Shown: one piece after another, positions 1 to 7,180 of the stretch
Position numbering within the stretch: the stretch's first letter is position 1
Layout: each line of letters starts with the position of its first letter
NCBI GenBank assembly: GCA_964490275.1
Contig: CAZBBL010000021.1
Span: 1-21,054, forward strand
Origin: JAGBWK01 sp964490275
GTDB lineage: Bacteria > Bacteroidota > Bacteroidia > Bacteroidales > Muribaculaceae
Reading direction: 5' to 3'
DNA length: 21,054 nt
Program-made: the position numbers and the translations under genes
Notes under the pieces: model-generated
What the model was told of the DNA's origin: nothing
Database searches by the model: none
What the model saw: the letters and a program-made list of their open reading frames with translations, nothing else

Positions 1-41
1 CCTCCCCCAACTGCCTAACATAACAAAATAATCACCCATCA

Positions 42-57
42 AACTAAAAAATTAGTT
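42..57. promoter_or_regulatory. Upstream dyad operator, putative BlaI-family site O1
   Basis: The perfect inverted repeat AACTAA-AAAA-TTAGTT lies just upstream of the -33 element of the repressor operon. The same 17 bases, AAACTAAAAAATTAGTT, recur at 102-118. BlaI/MecI repressors are dimers that bind short dyads in their own promoters, so autoregulation is the natural reading. The half-site differs from the TACA/TGTA core known in staphylococci, so assignment to this repressor rests on position and duplication. Confidence 0.7.
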
Positions 58-64
58 CAAAAAT

Positions 65-95
65 TTTGCCATTTATGAAATTGATTGTAAATTTG
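65..95 (+). promoter_or_regulatory. Bacteroidetes-type promoter of the repressor/protease operon
   Basis: TTTG at 65-68 and TAAATTTG at 88-95 match the Bacteroidetes -33 (TTTG) and -7 (TAnnTTTG) elements exactly, with a 19-base spacer. The transcription start should fall near 100-102, giving a leader of under 20 bases. The promoter sits between the two identical dyads at 42-57 and 103-118, so a dimer on either or both could block polymerase. Confidence 0.75.
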
Positions 96-102
96 TTGCG
101 TA

Positions 103-118
103 AACTAAAAAATTAGTT
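103..118. promoter_or_regulatory. Downstream dyad operator O2, abutting the start codon
   Basis: This is the second exact copy of AACTAA-AAAA-TTAGTT. It ends one base before the repressor ATG at 119 and covers the predicted transcription start. It lies 61 bases from the upstream copy, close to six helical turns, so dimers on both sites would face the same side of the DNA. A bound dimer here would directly occlude transcription initiation. Confidence 0.72.
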
Positions 119-511
119 ATGAAAGCAGGACGCAAGAAACAAGTATTGACAGAGAAAGAGGGTGAAATAATGCAATTGCTTTGGGCAAACGGCCCTATGT
201 TCGTACGCCAAATGATCGAGCATTATCCCGACCCGAAGCCTCATTTTAGCACCGTCAGCACAACCGTGAGGATTCTCGAAGAGAAAGGCTACGTAGGCCA
301 CGAATCAATAGGCGGCTCTCATCGCTACATGGCACTGAAAGAGAAAGCCGAATTTCGTTCACGCTCACTTGCTGACATCATATGCAACTATTTCGACAAC
401 TCTTATACCGCGGTAGTATCAACATTGATTGAGGAAGACAAAATTTCGGCCGAAGAGCTGCGTCAACTTATCGACTTGGTCGAATCGAAAAACAAAAACA
501 AAAACGAATAA
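119..511 (+). CDS. BlaI/MecI-family transcriptional repressor
   Basis: This 130-residue protein matches the usual length of the BlaI/MecI/CopY family of winged-helix repressors. The N-terminal half carries the family pattern: LTEKEGEIMQLLW for helix 1, then FSTVSTTVRILEEKGYV for the recognition helix and wing (about residues 11-60). The C-terminal half (about 75-125) is the helical dimerisation region, and the tail is rich in Lys and Asn. It lies 13 bases before an M56 membrane protease, the standard repressor-sensor pair in which the protease signal inactivates the repressor. Two identical dyads flank its promoter. The target need not be a beta-lactamase: no such gene is nearby and the partner has no penicillin-binding domain. 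The family call is firm; the stimulus is unknown. Confidence 0.93.
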   Translation: MKAGRKKQVLTEKEGEIMQLLWANGPMFVRQMIEHYPDPKPHFSTVSTTVRILEEKGYVGHESIGGSHRYMALKEKAEFRSRSLADIICNYFDNSYTAVVSTLIEEDKISAEELRQLIDLVESKNKNKNE

Positions 512-524
512 AAGCCAATCATCC

Positions 525-1826
525 ATGGGACAATTATTTGCGTGCTCTATAGCTTCATCACTTATTATATTGGCTCTCTACCTCGCCTACAAACTATTGT
601 TGGCCGACGAGAAACACCACAACTACAACCGCGGCGTATTGCTGACAATATTTGCGTTATCGATTGTAATACCGCTGCTACTCAACCTGCTACAACAGTC
701 GCTTAGCTCAGCAAGCACCGACGGCATCGCCATCGGCAAACTCACAGTCGAAGATATTGCTGCCCAATCGTCGGCTCAGCCCAACTACCTCTCGACGATT
801 TTGTTGGCAACATACCTTACCGGAGCGATAGTTGCGCTGCTGCAAACACTGCGTAGCGCCGTCAGGTTGACATTGATAATTAGCCGTGGACGCCATATCG
901 ACATCAATTCAGCCACACTGATTATCACCGACAACGAGGCGGTAGTGCCATTCAGTTGGCGACGATATATCGTAGTGTCTGAAGCCGACTACAAAGCCGC
1001 AGGCAAAACAATAACGCTCCACGAAATGCAGCACATACAGCTCAACCATTGGCTCGACCTACTCTTTGCTCAAGTGGTTTGCATATTGCTATGGTACAAT
1101 CCGGCTTCGTGGTTGATGCGTCGCGAACTACGCAACGTACATGAATATCAAGCCGACGAGCGCGTGTTGGCCTCCGACAAGGTCACCATCTACGACTATC
1201 AAATGTTATTAATAAAAAAGGCTGTTGGCGCGCGATTCCCGTCACTGGTCAACAGCCTGAATCACAGTAATCTTAAAAAACGTATCACTATGATGTACAA
1301 TCAAAAAAGAAGTACGACGAGACGCAATTTACGCTCTCTCGTCATGGTGCCGGCTATCGCCGTTGCACTGTTGGCAATCAACTCTCCGGCTATCGGCTCT
1401 GCCATCGACTCAGCTGCCGACGCTCAATTGCAAGTACCCGCAACGAGCCAAATCGCAGCTACAAACTCGCAAAAGGCCACCGCGAGCAAAAGTACAAAAA
1501 ATAATCAAAAAACTCCGGAAAAATCAGGAAATGTACTGCCTCAATATCCCGGAGGCGAATCAGCTATGATTCAATACCTCATCGAGAATATTAATTATCC
1601 CGAATCTGCCCGCCAATCTGGAGTTGAAGGCACCGTGCTCGTACAATTTATCGTTAAAGCAGATGGCAGCTTGACCGACTTCCAAGTTGCACGCTCAGTC
1701 GACCCCATCCTCGACGCCGAAGCACTGCGCATAGTGAAGGCTATGCCCAACTTTATTCCCGGCACAGAAAATGGCAAACCGGTCGACGTCACCTTCGCAT
1801 TGCCGATAAGCTTCAAAGTAAAATAA
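525..1826 (+). CDS. M56 (BlaR1-type) membrane metalloprotease with C-terminal TonB domain
   Basis: The start chosen is the ATG at 525, just after the repressor stop; it gives 433 residues beginning with a membrane helix. The frame is open further upstream, but only inside the repressor gene. Hydrophobic segments lie near residues 3-25, 37-55, 90-110 and 271-287. The zinc site is HEMQH (166-170) with a probable third ligand Glu207 in HEYQADE, the M56 signature. After a Ser/Thr/Lys-rich linker, residues 339-433 form a TonB C-terminal domain (YPGGE, NYPESARQSGVEGTVLVQF). In BlaR1 and MecR1 this position holds a penicillin-binding sensor domain. Here a TonB-like fold probably faces the periplasm, so the signal may come from an envelope or receptor partner. 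By analogy the activated protease triggers loss of the adjacent repressor. Family firm, signal unknown. Confidence 0.9.
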   Translation: MGQLFACSIASSLIILALYLAYKLLLADEKHHNYNRGVLLTIFALSIVIPLLLNLLQQSLSSASTDGIAIGKLTVEDIAAQSSAQPNYLSTILLATYLTGAIVALLQTLRSAVRLTLIISRGRHIDINSATLIITDNEAVVPFSWRRYIVVSEADYKAAGKTITLHEMQHIQLNHWLDLLFAQVVCILLWYNPASWLMRRELRNVHEYQADERVLASDKVTIYDYQMLLIKKAVGARFPSLVNSLNHSNLKKRITMMYNQKRSTTRRNLRSLVMVPAIAVALLAINSPAIGSAIDSAADAQLQVPATSQIAATNSQKATASKSTKNNQKTPEKSGNVLPQYPGGESAMIQYLIENINYPESARQSGVEGTVLVQFIVKADGSLTDFQVARSVDPILDAEALRIVKAMPNFIPGTENGKPVDVTFALPISFKVK

Positions 1827-1858
1827 TCTGCGCAATTATTCATACTAAAAAAACGTCA

Positions 1859-1888
1859 GAGCGCGGCTCCCATGAGGAGGCCGCGCTC
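1859..1888. terminator. Shared bidirectional terminator hairpin
   Basis: GAGCGCGGC (1859-1867) pairs with GCCGCGCTC (1880-1888). After a bulged G, TCC pairs with GGA, leaving the loop catga. On the plus strand TTT follows. On the minus strand a seven-T run (plus-strand A at 1847-1853) follows after five bases. It lies between two convergent genes and probably stops transcription both from the protease gene and from efp. Confidence 0.8.
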
Positions 1889-1916
1889 TTTATCACTTTA
1901 AGCTTAGAGGCTTATA

Positions 1917-2483
1917 TTAAGCTTTGATACGCTCTACGTATGAGCCGTCGCGTGTGTCGATGCGCACTTTGTCGCCGGTGTTAACAAACAAGGGAACGCG
2001 CACTTCAGCACCGGTTTCAACAGTAGCGGGTTTGAGAGTGTTGGTAGCGGTATCGCCTTTGATGCCGGGCTCGGTGTAGGTCACTTCGAGAACTACGCTG
2101 GTAGGCATTTCGCAAGTGAGGATTTCCTCGGTTGCAGCCTGAACCATAGCTTCGCAGATATCACCTTCTTTGAGGAATTGTACACCCTCGATGCTTTCGC
2201 CGGGAACGGCAATCTGCTCAAATGTTTCAGTGTGCATGAAGTTGTAGCCCATATCGTCTTTGTAGAGGAATTGGTAGGGGCGACGTTCGATACGTACTTC
2301 GTCAACTTTTACGCCTGAGTTCCAAGTTTTGTCAATGACACGACCGGTTTTGACGTTTTTGAGTTTGGTGCGAACGAAAGCCGGGCCTTTGCCGGGTTTT
2401 ACATGCAAGAATTCAACGATAAAGTAGTAGTTGCCATCGATGTCGAGGCACATTCCGTTTTTAAAATCAGCAGTAGTTGCCAT
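1917..2483 (-). CDS. efp: Translation elongation factor P
   Basis: EF-P binds ribosomes stalled on consecutive prolines and speeds peptide-bond formation. The 188 residues match the family length and its three-barrel layout: a KOW-like N-terminal domain (about 1-62), a central OB domain (about 66-125) and a C-terminal OB domain ending in the family pattern VRIDTRDGSYVERI. The loop KPGKGPAF places Lys32 at the tip that points toward the peptidyl-transferase centre, equivalent to Lys34 in E. coli. No lysine-modifying enzyme (EpmA/EpmB) is encoded here, so whether the lysine is modified cannot be told. The gene is a single unit, convergent with the protease gene and divergent from the next operon, with its own -7 element at 2547-2554. 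Confidence 0.97.
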   Translation of the reverse strand: MATTADFKNGMCLDIDGNYYFIVEFLHVKPGKGPAFVRTKLKNVKTGRVIDKTWNSGVKVDEVRIERRPYQFLYKDDMGYNFMHTETFEQIAVPGESIEGVQFLKEGDICEAMVQAATEEILTCEMPTSVVLEVTYTEPGIKGDTATNTLKPATVETGAEVRVPLFVNTGDKVRIDTRDGSYVERIKA

Positions 2484-2546
2484 AAATGTTCTAAAAAGAG
2501 AGTATTTTGAAGGTTATTAAATTTCCAAAGTGTGTGATTGAGAGTG

Positions 2547-2554
2547 CAAAGATA
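2547..2554 (-). promoter_or_regulatory. -7 element of the efp promoter
   Basis: Read on the minus strand this is TATCTTTG followed by CA, an exact match to the Bacteroidetes -7 consensus. It would give efp a leader of roughly 57 bases. No clear TTTG is seen 19-21 bases upstream, so the -33 element is weak or degenerate. Confidence 0.6.
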
Positions 2555-2608
2555 CTAAAAATTTCTTAGATTCCTACCCTTGCCTACGTTTGACTAAAAA
2601 TTTTGCAA

Positions 2609-2636
2609 TAAAAAAAGTATTGTAAAAAAAGTGTTG
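2609..2636. repeat. Tandem 14-base A-tract repeat upstream of the large operon
   Basis: TAAAAAAAGTATTG (2609-2622) is followed at once by TAAAAAAAGTGTTG (2623-2636), two units differing at one base. They lie immediately upstream of the expected -33 position of the operon starting at 2699. Phased A-tracts in this position could bend the DNA or act as an UP-like element; this is inference. Confidence 0.6.
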
Positions 2637-2665
2637 AACTTTAGCATTATATCTAAGATTATTGT

Positions 2666-2673
2666 TATTTTTG
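2666..2673 (+). promoter_or_regulatory. -7 element of the six-gene operon promoter
   Basis: TATTTTTG matches TAnnTTTG exactly and lies 25 bases before the ATG at 2699. The -33 region is poor: the best candidate is TTTA at 2640-2643, with a spacer slightly longer than usual. The tandem A-tract repeat just upstream may compensate. Confidence 0.5.
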
Positions 2674-2698
2674 AAAATTATTTGTCACAAAGTCAGCT

Positions 2699-5659
2699 AT
2701 GAACGAGGAAGCCTTGAGCCGTTTATATCTTAAAGACACGGCATTTCAAAACCTTATGCAACGGCGCATATTCAATGTGCTGCTTATTGCATCGCCCTAC
2801 GACGCTTTTATGATGGAAGAAGATGGCCGTGTCGAAGAACAATTATACTTTGAGTATGTGGCACTTAACCTTAGTTCGCCACCGCGAGTTACACGGGTGT
2901 CACACATCAACGAAGCGCTGACTGCGCTCGCCTCCAAAAACTTCGACCTGATTATTGCCATGCCCGGCGTCGATATATCCGAGACATTCACCGGCGCTCG
3001 CGACATCAAACACGATTTCCCCAACATACCTATCGTCGTCCTTACACCATTCTCCAAAGAAGTGTCACGTCGTTTGGCCAACGAAGACTTCTCGGGTATC
3101 GACTATGTGTTTTCTTGGCTTGGCAATATGGATTTGCTGTTGGCAATCATCAAACTGTTGGAAGACCGCATGAATGCCGACGACGACATATTAGACGTCG
3201 GCGTACAAATGATAATGCTGGTTGAAGACTCCGTGCGCTTCTACTCGTCGATACTGCCCCACCTCTACAAATTCTTGCTCAAGCAATCGCTCGTATTCTC
3301 AACCGAAGCCCTCAACGAGCATGAACAGATGTTGCGCATGCGTGGCCGCCCAAAGGTGATGCTCGCCCGCGACTACGAAGAGGCAATGCAACTCTACGAA
3401 AAATATGGCAACAACATGCTCGGCGTAATCTCCGACGTATCGTTCCGCCACGAAGGCGCCAAAGACCGCTTGGCCGGCATAAAATTGGCCAACGAGCTGC
3501 GCCGTCGCGACCCATATCTGCCAATCATCATAGAGTCGACCGAAAGCTCCAACCGCGATTTGGTAAAAGAGTTCAACGGCATCTTCCTCGACAAAAATTC
3601 AAAAAAACTGCCTGTCGATCTCGGCAAAGCCATCATGGACCTCTTTGGATTTGGCGACTTCATTGTGCGCGACCCCAAAAACGGCCAAGAGATAATGCGC
3701 ATCAACTCGCTCAACGACATGCAGAAAAACATCATGAAGTTTCCGGCCGACTCGTTGCTATACCACGCTTCGCGCAACGACCTATCGCGTTGGCTCTATT
3801 CTCGCGCCATGTTCCCCATAGCCGAGATTCTCAAAACCCACCGCTTCAACTCGTTAGACGAAGCCCCGGCCGTGCGTCAGATGTTCTTCGACTTAATTGT
3901 CAAATATCGCAAGATGAAAAACCGCGGCGTCGTCGCCGTATTCCGCAAAGACCGCTTCGACTATTACTCAAATTTCGCCCGCATCGGACAAGGCTCGCTG
4001 GGCGGCAAAGGCCGTGGCTTGGCATTTATCGACTCCATCATCAAAGCCAACCCTATATGCGACAACTTCGACGGCGTCACCATTTCAATACCGCGCACCG
4101 TGGTGCTTTGCACTGATATCTTCGATGAATTTATGTCGTCAAACGACCTCTACCCCATAGCATTGAGCAATGTCGACGACGACGAAATCTTACGCTACTT
4201 CCTGCAAGCACGACTCCCCGAGCGACTGATTGAAGACTTCATGTCGCTGTTTGAAGTAGTCGACCGCCCCTTGGCAATACGCAGCTCAAGCTTGCTCGAA
4301 GACTCACATTACCAGCCTTTTGCCGGCATCTATTCGACCTACATGATACCCCATGTCGCCGACAAATACGCAATGCTCAAACTGCTCAGCGACGCCATTA
4401 AAAGCGTCTACGCATCAGTCTTCTACCGCGACTCAAAAGCCTACATGACAGCCACTTCCAACGTCATCGACCAAGAGAAAATGGCTGTTATCATCCAAGA
4501 AGTAGTCGGCGAGGAAACCAACGGCTACTATTTCCCGTCATTCTCAGGCGTAGGTCGTTCGCTAAACTACTACCCTATCAACGACGAACAGCCCGAAGAC
4601 GGTGTCGCCGAAATAGCTGTCGGCTTAGGCAAATATATCGTCGACGGCGGATTGAGCTTGCGCTTGTCGCCTCGTCACCCCGAAAAAGTGTTGCAAACCT
4701 CAACTCTCGACTTGGCCCTGCGCGACACCCAAACACGCCTCTATGCACTCGACATGAAAAACATCAGCGACGATTTTCGTGTCGACGACGGCTTCAACAT
4801 AGCAAATCGCCGCGTGCAAGAATTTGCCGACACAAAAGCGCTGAAATATCTCGTATCTACTTTCGACCCCAACGACCAAGTGATACGCGACACCGACAAA
4901 GGCTTTGGACGCAAAGTGGTGACTTTCGCCAACATGCTCCAACACAAAGTGTTCCCCCTGGCCGAAGCTATCGACTTCATGTTGGTTAACGGCCAAGCTA
5001 AAATGCAGCGCCCCGTCGAAATAGAATTTGCCGGAATCGTCAACCACGACGGTGGCGAACCCAAAGGCAAAATCTATTGGCTACAAATACGCCCAATCAT
5101 CGACCGCAAGGAACTCGTCGACGACTCAATCCTCGACACCCCCGACGACCAACTGATACTCAAAAGCAATACCGCCCTTGGACACGGGTCAATCGAAGGC
5201 GTGCAAACCATCGTCTACGTTCGTCCCGAAAACTTCTCGTCAATCAACAATCCGCGTATCGCCGAAGAAATCGACAGCGTCAACCGCATGCTCGTCAGTC
5301 GACAACAACCATACATATTGATTGGCCCGGGACGTTGGGGCTCGAGCGACTCAGCGCTCGGCATACCGGTCAAATGGCCCCACATCGCCGGTGCACGACT
5401 CATCGTCGAAGCTTCGCTCAGCAACTATCGCATTGAGCCAAGCCAAGGCACCCACTTCTTCCAAAATCTTACATCATTTGGCGTCGGCTATTTCACCATC
5501 AACCCTTCGTCGGCCGACGGCATTTATGATATTGACTACCTTAACGCCCAACCCGCAGAATATGAGAGCGAAAACGTGCGCATCGTCAGCTTCGCCTCCC
5601 CTCTCTCTATTTCAATCAATGGCCTCAAAGGTGTTGGCATCGTGAAAAAATCTAACTAA
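2699..5659 (+). CDS. Dual receiver-like / PPDK-type nucleotide-binding protein, non-canonical
   Basis: This 986-residue protein is not a normal PEP synthase or pyruvate phosphate dikinase. Residues about 25-155 look like a degenerate receiver domain: the usual acceptor Asp is missing (DLIIAMPG) and the conserved Lys is replaced (FSWLG). Residues about 170-315 form a second receiver with likely working residues: Glu176/Asp177, acceptor Asp246 (VISDVS), Thr281 and Lys299. From about 425 to 800 runs a PPDK N-terminal ATP-grasp-like domain with GSLGGKGRGLAF (Lys437), AIRSSSLLEDS (Arg528), FAG (541-543), EIEF (Glu774, Glu776) and QIRP (796-799). These correspond to the family's ATP and metal ligands. 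The phosphohistidine domain and the PEP/pyruvate TIM barrel are absent. Instead, about 185 residues follow with GPGRWGSSD (876-884) and QGTHFFQNLTSFG, which I do not recognise. It is likely a regulated ATP-dependent phosphotransferase or ATP sensor; the substrate is unknown. Automatic annotation as PEP synthase would probably be wrong. Confidence 0.85.
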   Translation: MNEEALSRLYLKDTAFQNLMQRRIFNVLLIASPYDAFMMEEDGRVEEQLYFEYVALNLSSPPRVTRVSHINEALTALASKNFDLIIAMPGVDISETFTGARDIKHDFPNIPIVVLTPFSKEVSRRLANEDFSGIDYVFSWLGNMDLLLAIIKLLEDRMNADDDILDVGVQMIMLVEDSVRFYSSILPHLYKFLLKQSLVFSTEALNEHEQMLRMRGRPKVMLARDYEEAMQLYEKYGNNMLGVISDVSFRHEGAKDRLAGIKLANELRRRDPYLPIIIESTESSNRDLVKEFNGIFLDKNSKKLPVDLGKAIMDLFGFGDFIVRDPKNGQEIMRINSLNDMQKNIMKFPADSLLYHASRNDLSRWLYSRAMFPIAEILKTHRFNSLDEAPAVRQMFFDLIVKYRKMKNRGVVAVFRKDRFDYYSNFARIGQGSLGGKGRGLAFIDSIIKANPICDNFDGVTISIPRTVVLCTDIFDEFMSSNDLYPIALSNVDDDEILRYFLQARLPERLIEDFMSLFEVVDRPLAIRSSSLLEDSHYQPFAGIYSTYMIPHVADKYAMLKLLSDAIKSVYASVFYRDSKAYMTATSNVIDQEKMAVIIQEVVGEETNGYYFPSFSGVGRSLNYYPINDEQPEDGVAEIAVGLGKYIVDGGLSLRLSPRHPEKVLQTSTLDLALRDTQTRLYALDMKNISDDFRVDDGFNIANRRVQEFADTKALKYLVSTFDPNDQVIRDTDKGFGRKVVTFANMLQHKVFPLAEAIDFMLVNGQAKMQRPVEIEFAGIVNHDGGEPKGKIYWLQIRPIIDRKELVDDSILDTPDDQLILKSNTALGHGSIEGVQTIVYVRPENFSSINNPRIAEEIDSVNRMLVSRQQPYILIGPGRWGSSDSALGIPVKWPHIAGARLIVEASLSNYRIEPSQGTHFFQNLTSFGVGYFTINPSSADGIYDIDYLNAQPAEYESENVRIVSFASPLSISINGLKGVGIVKKSN

Positions 5660-5673
5660 CCATCATAAAACTA

Positions 5674-7143
5674 ATGGCATTATTCGGAAAAATTAAAAAA
5701 GCATTCGGGTTTAGTGAATCAGGCTACGAAGACGAAGAAAACAACGACCTGCCATCGGCCGTCGTCACTCCTATCAATCGTCATCAACCGCTGCCGGCAA
5801 CAGACAAAACCGTGCAGCAGCAACACCATGAGCCATCATCCTACGCTGCGAAAGCGCCTGACACTATGCCTCAAGAAATCTTTAAATCTGCCGTGAAAAT
5901 CTTCAACGACTCGCTCCCCCCTCTAATCAAAGACAACCTCGATATCGAAGCGCAGTCAAAAGCTATCTACGACGCTCTCGACGAGTCGATGAAACGCTAT
6001 TTAGACAACCTCGCCAACGAAGCTCGCCGCAAAACCGAAGCTCAATGGAACTCCGAACGAGCTCACCTACGCGACGAAATGGACCAGCTGCAATCAAAAG
6101 CCAAGCAAGTCGAAACTGCCAACAACGAATGGAAAGAGCAAAAACTCAGCGCCGAACGCCAAAAAAGAGCGCTTAGCGAACGAGTCCACGAACTCGAAAA
6201 ACAAGTTGCAGCCTTCGATGCCGAACGCGAGCAATATGAGCTCGAAAACAAAAGCTTGGTCAACAAACTTCGCGCATCTTCCATCCAAGAAGGCGACCTC
6301 GGCGCTGTCAATGCCGAAAATGCCCAACTCCGCGATCAGGTCGCATCGCTCCAAGCCAAAGTCAAAGCTCAAACCGACGTCGACATCGAAGCCCTACACC
6401 AACAAATAGCCGACCTCCAAAGCCAACGCGAAAAGCTCAACAGCGACATCGAATTGCTGAAAAAGAAATCTGAAATTGCCGACGGTATGATTAACGACCT
6501 CAACCATCGCGCATCTTCAGCACAACAAGCTTTAGCCCAACGCGAAGCCGAATTGGCCGAAGCTCGCAAGACTGTCGACCGCACCTCTCAAGTTGAGAAT
6601 CTATCCGACTCGCTCGAAAAGCAATCCCAAACCATCAATCAACTAAAAGCACAACTCGACGACACCCGCGCTCAACTCCAAAAAAGCAACGAAGAGCTCG
6701 AAGAATCGCGCGAATCTGTATCGTTAGTCGAGGATACCATAAGCAAATTTGAGCAGATCAAAGCCTCAAAAGACCGCCATATCAGTCAATTACAAACACA
6801 ACTGCAAGACTCTGAAAGCAAGCTCCAAGAGGCCCTACAACAAGTCGAATCGCTCAAATCTACAATCGAAAACAATCTGCGCCAACAAGCTCAATCCGAA
6901 GCAAAGTTGCGCGGAGAAATAGACCAAATGAAAAAAGCGCCCGAGCCTCAGCAACGTCGTCGCCGCAAGAAACCCAAAATTTCTTCAATCGACGAAACTC
7001 TCGACGATACCGACTGGCTCGTTGCTACACCCCCCGAAGGAGTCGACGCTCGCACATCGAGCATCCCCGACAACGAATTTGGCTACCAAGAGCCTAAGCG
7101 CAACAACCCGCCCGAAAATGCGGCCCAAATGTCGCTTTGGTAA
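5674..7143 (+). CDS. Long coiled-coil protein with conserved-looking ends, function unknown
   Basis: This 489-residue protein has no signal peptide or membrane span and is presumably cytoplasmic. The first 15 residues (MALFGKIKKAFGFSE) could form a basic amphipathic helix able to touch a membrane. A low-complexity Pro/Gln/His stretch follows, then a short helical region (about 65-105: EIFKSAVKIFNDSLPPLIKD). A near-continuous coiled coil runs from about 105 to 420, rich in Gln, Glu, Lys and Ala. It is followed by the basic patch RRRRKKPK (428-435), an acidic motif around DETLDDTDWL (440-449) with ATPPEG, and a C-terminus ending MSLW. The gene follows the receiver/PPDK-like gene by 14 bases. 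SMC-like resemblance is only that of any long coiled coil; no ATPase head exists. I infer a scaffold or polar-organiser role, possibly for its upstream neighbour. Confidence 0.8.
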   Translation: MALFGKIKKAFGFSESGYEDEENNDLPSAVVTPINRHQPLPATDKTVQQQHHEPSSYAAKAPDTMPQEIFKSAVKIFNDSLPPLIKDNLDIEAQSKAIYDALDESMKRYLDNLANEARRKTEAQWNSERAHLRDEMDQLQSKAKQVETANNEWKEQKLSAERQKRALSERVHELEKQVAAFDAEREQYELENKSLVNKLRASSIQEGDLGAVNAENAQLRDQVASLQAKVKAQTDVDIEALHQQIADLQSQREKLNSDIELLKKKSEIADGMINDLNHRASSAQQALAQREAELAEARKTVDRTSQVENLSDSLEKQSQTINQLKAQLDDTRAQLQKSNEELEESRESVSLVEDTISKFEQIKASKDRHISQLQTQLQDSESKLQEALQQVESLKSTIENNLRQQAQSEAKLRGEIDQMKKAPEPQQRRRRKKPKISSIDETLDDTDWLVATPPEGVDARTSSIPDNEFGYQEPKRNNPPENAAQMSLW

Positions 7144-7180
7144 TCAACATCGTCAAAATAATTTATCTACCACAATATAT

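Noticed and set aside
2554..2571. Possible third BlaI operator (ACTAA...TTAGA) near efp
   Set aside because: The arms are imperfect and the spacer is seven bases instead of four, so it does not match the duplicated dyad at 42-57 and 103-118.
5453..5486. His919 in QGTHFFQN as a relic of the phosphohistidine swivelling domain
   Set aside because: The surroundings do not match the TSHAAIVAR-type motif and there is no glycine-rich approach; one histidine is not enough to call the domain.
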